Assembly: GCA_027010905.1 (NCBI GenBank)
Contig: JALVBA010000177.1
Coordinates: forward strand, 1-26,443
Length of the DNA: 26,443 bases
Direction of reading: 5' to 3'
Origin: Marinilabiliaceae bacterium
GTDB lineage: Bacteria; Bacteroidota; Bacteroidia; Bacteroidales; Marinilabiliaceae
Made by a program: the position numbers and the translations under genes. The stretch's first letter is position 1. Each line of letters begins with the position of its first letter. Shown piece by piece: positions 24,798 to 26,443 of the stretch. The notes under the pieces are model-generated. The model was given only the letters and a program-made list of their open reading frames with translations, was not told the origin of the DNA and did not search any database.

Positions 24798-25676
24798 ATG
24801 AAAATCCGTACAAAAGAATTTCTTAACACAAACTATCCGGTTGATTTTAGCAACAACTGGAATAGTGCACTATTTACTGCAATTTTCACATCTCTATTCA
24901 TTACTCTATTTGAACCTTTTGGATTATCAAACCTTAGCATGCCTAATAAAAGCCTTATTCTGGCAGGATACGGACTAATTGTACTGGTGACTTTAATGAT
25001 TGACATTGTAGCTTTGCCCTATCTAATGAAATCGATCTTTGATAAGGAGAGGTGGACAAACGGGAAGCATATCATTTTTATGTTTTGGATATTTTTTACC
25101 ATTGGGCTTGGAAACTACCTTTACAGTGGATATATTTTCCATTTCGACATGCTTAACCCTAAGTATTTCCTTTCATTTGAAATTCTAACTCTGGCAATAG
25201 GTATTATCCCTGCTATCATCATTCTGTTATGGAAAAACAATACCTATCTGAAGCAAAACCTGCAAAGTGCAAATGAGCTTTCAAGTAGTCTTAAAGATAG
25301 CAGCATCAAATCAGCAGAGCAATCAATACAACACATTTTCAAATCCTATAATGGTAAAGATTCTATTGAACTTCAGGAAAAAGATATTCTTTTTATAGAA
25401 TCGGAGGGGAACTATTGTTACATCTACCATTTAAAAGACAATAACCCCGTGAAAAAAGTATTGCGCACTACACTAAAATTGGTTGAGGCTAATATCCCTA
25501 AAGAGTCGTTACTGTTCAAGTCACACAGGGCATTTATCATCAACCCTGAACAGATTAATAAGATTACCGGTAATGCTCAGGGATACCGTTTAGTGTTTAA
25601 CCATACAAACAGGGAGGCGGCTGTATCTAGGCAGTACATCCATGATTTTAAATTGCTTATTCGTCAAGTTGAGTAG
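24798..25676 (+). CDS. Membrane-bound LytTR-family transcriptional regulator
   Basis: Protein of 292 aa. Four membrane helices occupy roughly residues 23-45, 50-77, 90-112 and 122-145. A short coiled linker (about 150-185) leads to a C-terminal LytTR DNA-binding domain (about 187-290) with the family blocks KDILFIESEGNYCYIYH, LRTTLKLVEANIP, FKSHRAFIINPEQI and AAVSRQYIHDF. This one-component layout, membrane sensor plus LytTR without a receiver domain, is common in Bacteroidota. The signal is unknown. The small repeat protein at 25876 follows on the same strand after 199 bases and is a candidate partner or target. Confidence 0.92.
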   Translation: MKIRTKEFLNTNYPVDFSNNWNSALFTAIFTSLFITLFEPFGLSNLSMPNKSLILAGYGLIVLVTLMIDIVALPYLMKSIFDKERWTNGKHIIFMFWIFFTIGLGNYLYSGYIFHFDMLNPKYFLSFEILTLAIGIIPAIIILLWKNNTYLKQNLQSANELSSSLKDSSIKSAEQSIQHIFKSYNGKDSIELQEKDILFIESEGNYCYIYHLKDNNPVKKVLRTTLKLVEANIPKESLLFKSHRAFIINPEQINKITGNAQGYRLVFNHTNREAAVSRQYIHDFKLLIRQVE

Positions 25677-25875
25677 CTCACAGACTCACTCGTTACCCTT
25701 GTTTTTCATCCCTTCAACTTTCCATTCGTCACCATGCTTTGATGCCCGTCACAAAACAGTGCTATAAGTCCCAAATATTTTTCAGGCAGGAAAATGCTTC
25801 CTAATATTGCTTGTAAATTCAAACAACAACTTTACGTAAAGCATCCATTTAAAATTAATCTTAAAAACAGACATC

Positions 25876-26202
25876 ATGAAAAAGTATTGGATTTTAATTA
25901 CAGCAATTGTTCTGGCAGTAGCAGGACTTCTATTCAATCAGTTTTATGCCCCCTCTCTATCAGCAGGCGAATATGCATTAAACTACTTCTCGGCAGGGCA
26001 ATTTTCAGCAGGAGTGTTTTCAGCAGGGACATTTTCTGTTGGAATTTTCTCAATAGGGATATTTTCTATTGGGATCTTCTCCATTGGGATATTTAATATT
26101 GGACTGTATGCTATTGGAGTATTTATTCTGGCATATAAAAAGCGATTGCCTAAAATGTTTTTTACTGAAGGTTCAACCCGGGGAACATCAAATCCAACCT
26201 GA
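25876..26202 (+). CDS. Small protein of pentapeptide-like repeats with N-terminal membrane segment
   Basis: Protein of 108 aa. A hydrophobic N-terminal segment (residues 5-23) is followed by tandem five-residue units: aromatic residues (Phe or Tyr) fall exactly every five positions from 33 to 83, with Gly two residues before most of them. The consensus is G-x-F-S-(A/I). This spacing fits the inward-facing pattern of pentapeptide-repeat right-handed beta-helices (small residue at i-2, Phe/Leu at i), though the sequence is far more hydrophobic than usual and could instead lie in the membrane. A basic tail (YKKRLPKM) ends it. The gene follows the LytTR regulator and has its own terminator. The function is unknown. 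Confidence 0.78.
   Translation: MKKYWILITAIVLAVAGLLFNQFYAPSLSAGEYALNYFSAGQFSAGVFSAGTFSVGIFSIGIFSIGIFSIGIFNIGLYAIGVFILAYKKRLPKMFFTEGSTRGTSNPT
25984..26118 (+). repeat. Nine tandem 15-bp coding repeats
   Basis: Nine in-frame 15-bp units encode residues 37-81 of the small repeat protein. The later units are most alike (variants of ATTTTCTATTGGGAT). Such an array can gain or lose units in frame by slippage. Confidence 0.85.
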
Positions 26203-26224
26203 CCATTGTATTCTCGAAAAGGTG

Positions 26225-26271
26225 ATAATCAAAAAGCGGACAGAGTAAAACCCTGCCCGCTTTTTGATTAT
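26225..26271. terminator. Bidirectional intrinsic terminator
   Basis: Bases 26225-26239 pair exactly with 26257-26271 over 15 bp (ATAATCAAAAAGCGG with CCGCTTTTTGATTAT). CAG/CTG (26241-26243 with 26253-26255) extends the stem inside, leaving a loop of 9 bases. A T-rich tail follows at 26271-26275, 23 bases past the stop of the repeat protein. Confidence 0.88.
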
Positions 26272-26275
26272 TTTT

Positions 26276-26443
26276 AACCCACATTGCGCAAAAAACAGCA
26301 CAAAACCAGAAGAACCAGTGTATTTTATATGTTATACAGCAGGATTCTGGTTTTATAGATTGAATTATTTCAGAAGTAAGATTATCTTTGATGAAATTGG
26401 CTAGCCAAACTTTCACGTTTTCAATATTTCCAAAGACTTTGTT
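26276..26443 (-). CDS. Possible partial gene entering from the right edge
   Basis: On the minus strand a frame open to the window edge reads FGNIENVKVWLANFIKDN and continues through LTSEIIQSIKPE before becoming Trp/Phe/Cys-rich. The first part looks like real protein, but the frame has no stop before the terminator and runs on to 26162, so the true 3' end may be frameshifted or the frame may be chance. No family was recognised. Confidence 0.25.

Overview
The window is about 26.4 kb of a Bacteroidota chromosome, most likely order Bacteroidales. Evidence for this: TAnnTTTG-type -7 promoter boxes, a SusC/FecA-like TonB-dependent receptor paired with a DUF4249 lipoprotein, a DUF4382 lipoprotein whose Cys is followed by EKDD (resembling a Bacteroidota surface-export signal), AT-rich leaders without a strong Shine-Dalgarno, and Bacteroidales-like core proteins (LeuRS of 935 aa, DnaG, non-hydrolysing WecB). 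No rRNA, tRNA, CRISPR array or transposase gene was seen.

Layout. 1-461: a structured repeat (RNA candidate copy 1), then the leader of leuS. 462-5554: leuS, a perfect 46-bp palindrome, a YitT-family membrane protein and an M23 peptidase. 5603-9204 (minus): a three-gene operon of small lipoprotein, DUF4249 lipoprotein and TonB-dependent receptor, divergent from a DUF4382 lipoprotein (9512-10342) that ends in a strong bidirectional terminator. 10454-10855 (minus): a small anchored protein with a Cys-rich motif. 11011-13970: two unknown genes, a TlpA-like thioredoxin and wecB. 13957-17301: a block of decay, with a broken GT4 glycosyltransferase, a broken LysR regulator and a chimeric remnant that joins an internal piece of urocanate hydratase (hutU) to imidazolonepropionase (hutI). 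17371-17542: RNA candidate copy 2. 17720-18922: an AT-rich CgeB-like glycosyltransferase, probably acquired. 18992-24430 (minus): a flavin-binding PNPOx-like protein, dnaG, larB, larE and an archaeal-type ATPase. 24431-24797: a hairpin-rich intergenic region. 24798-26202: a membrane-bound LytTR regulator and a small protein made of five-residue repeats, closed by a terminator.

The most interesting signal is the pair of intergenic repeats at about 24-197 and 17371-17542. Both have an 87-nt core that is about 86% identical, closed by a 15-bp helix. That helix differs in sequence between copies at five pairs, and all five keep pairing. Both are followed by a T-run and by a conserved ATCAAG that complements CTTGAT just outside the helix. 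This is direct covariation evidence for a structured RNA, and I could not assign it to a known family. The second notable region is the cluster of pseudogenes, which records deletion and fusion of a histidine-degradation (hut) locus.
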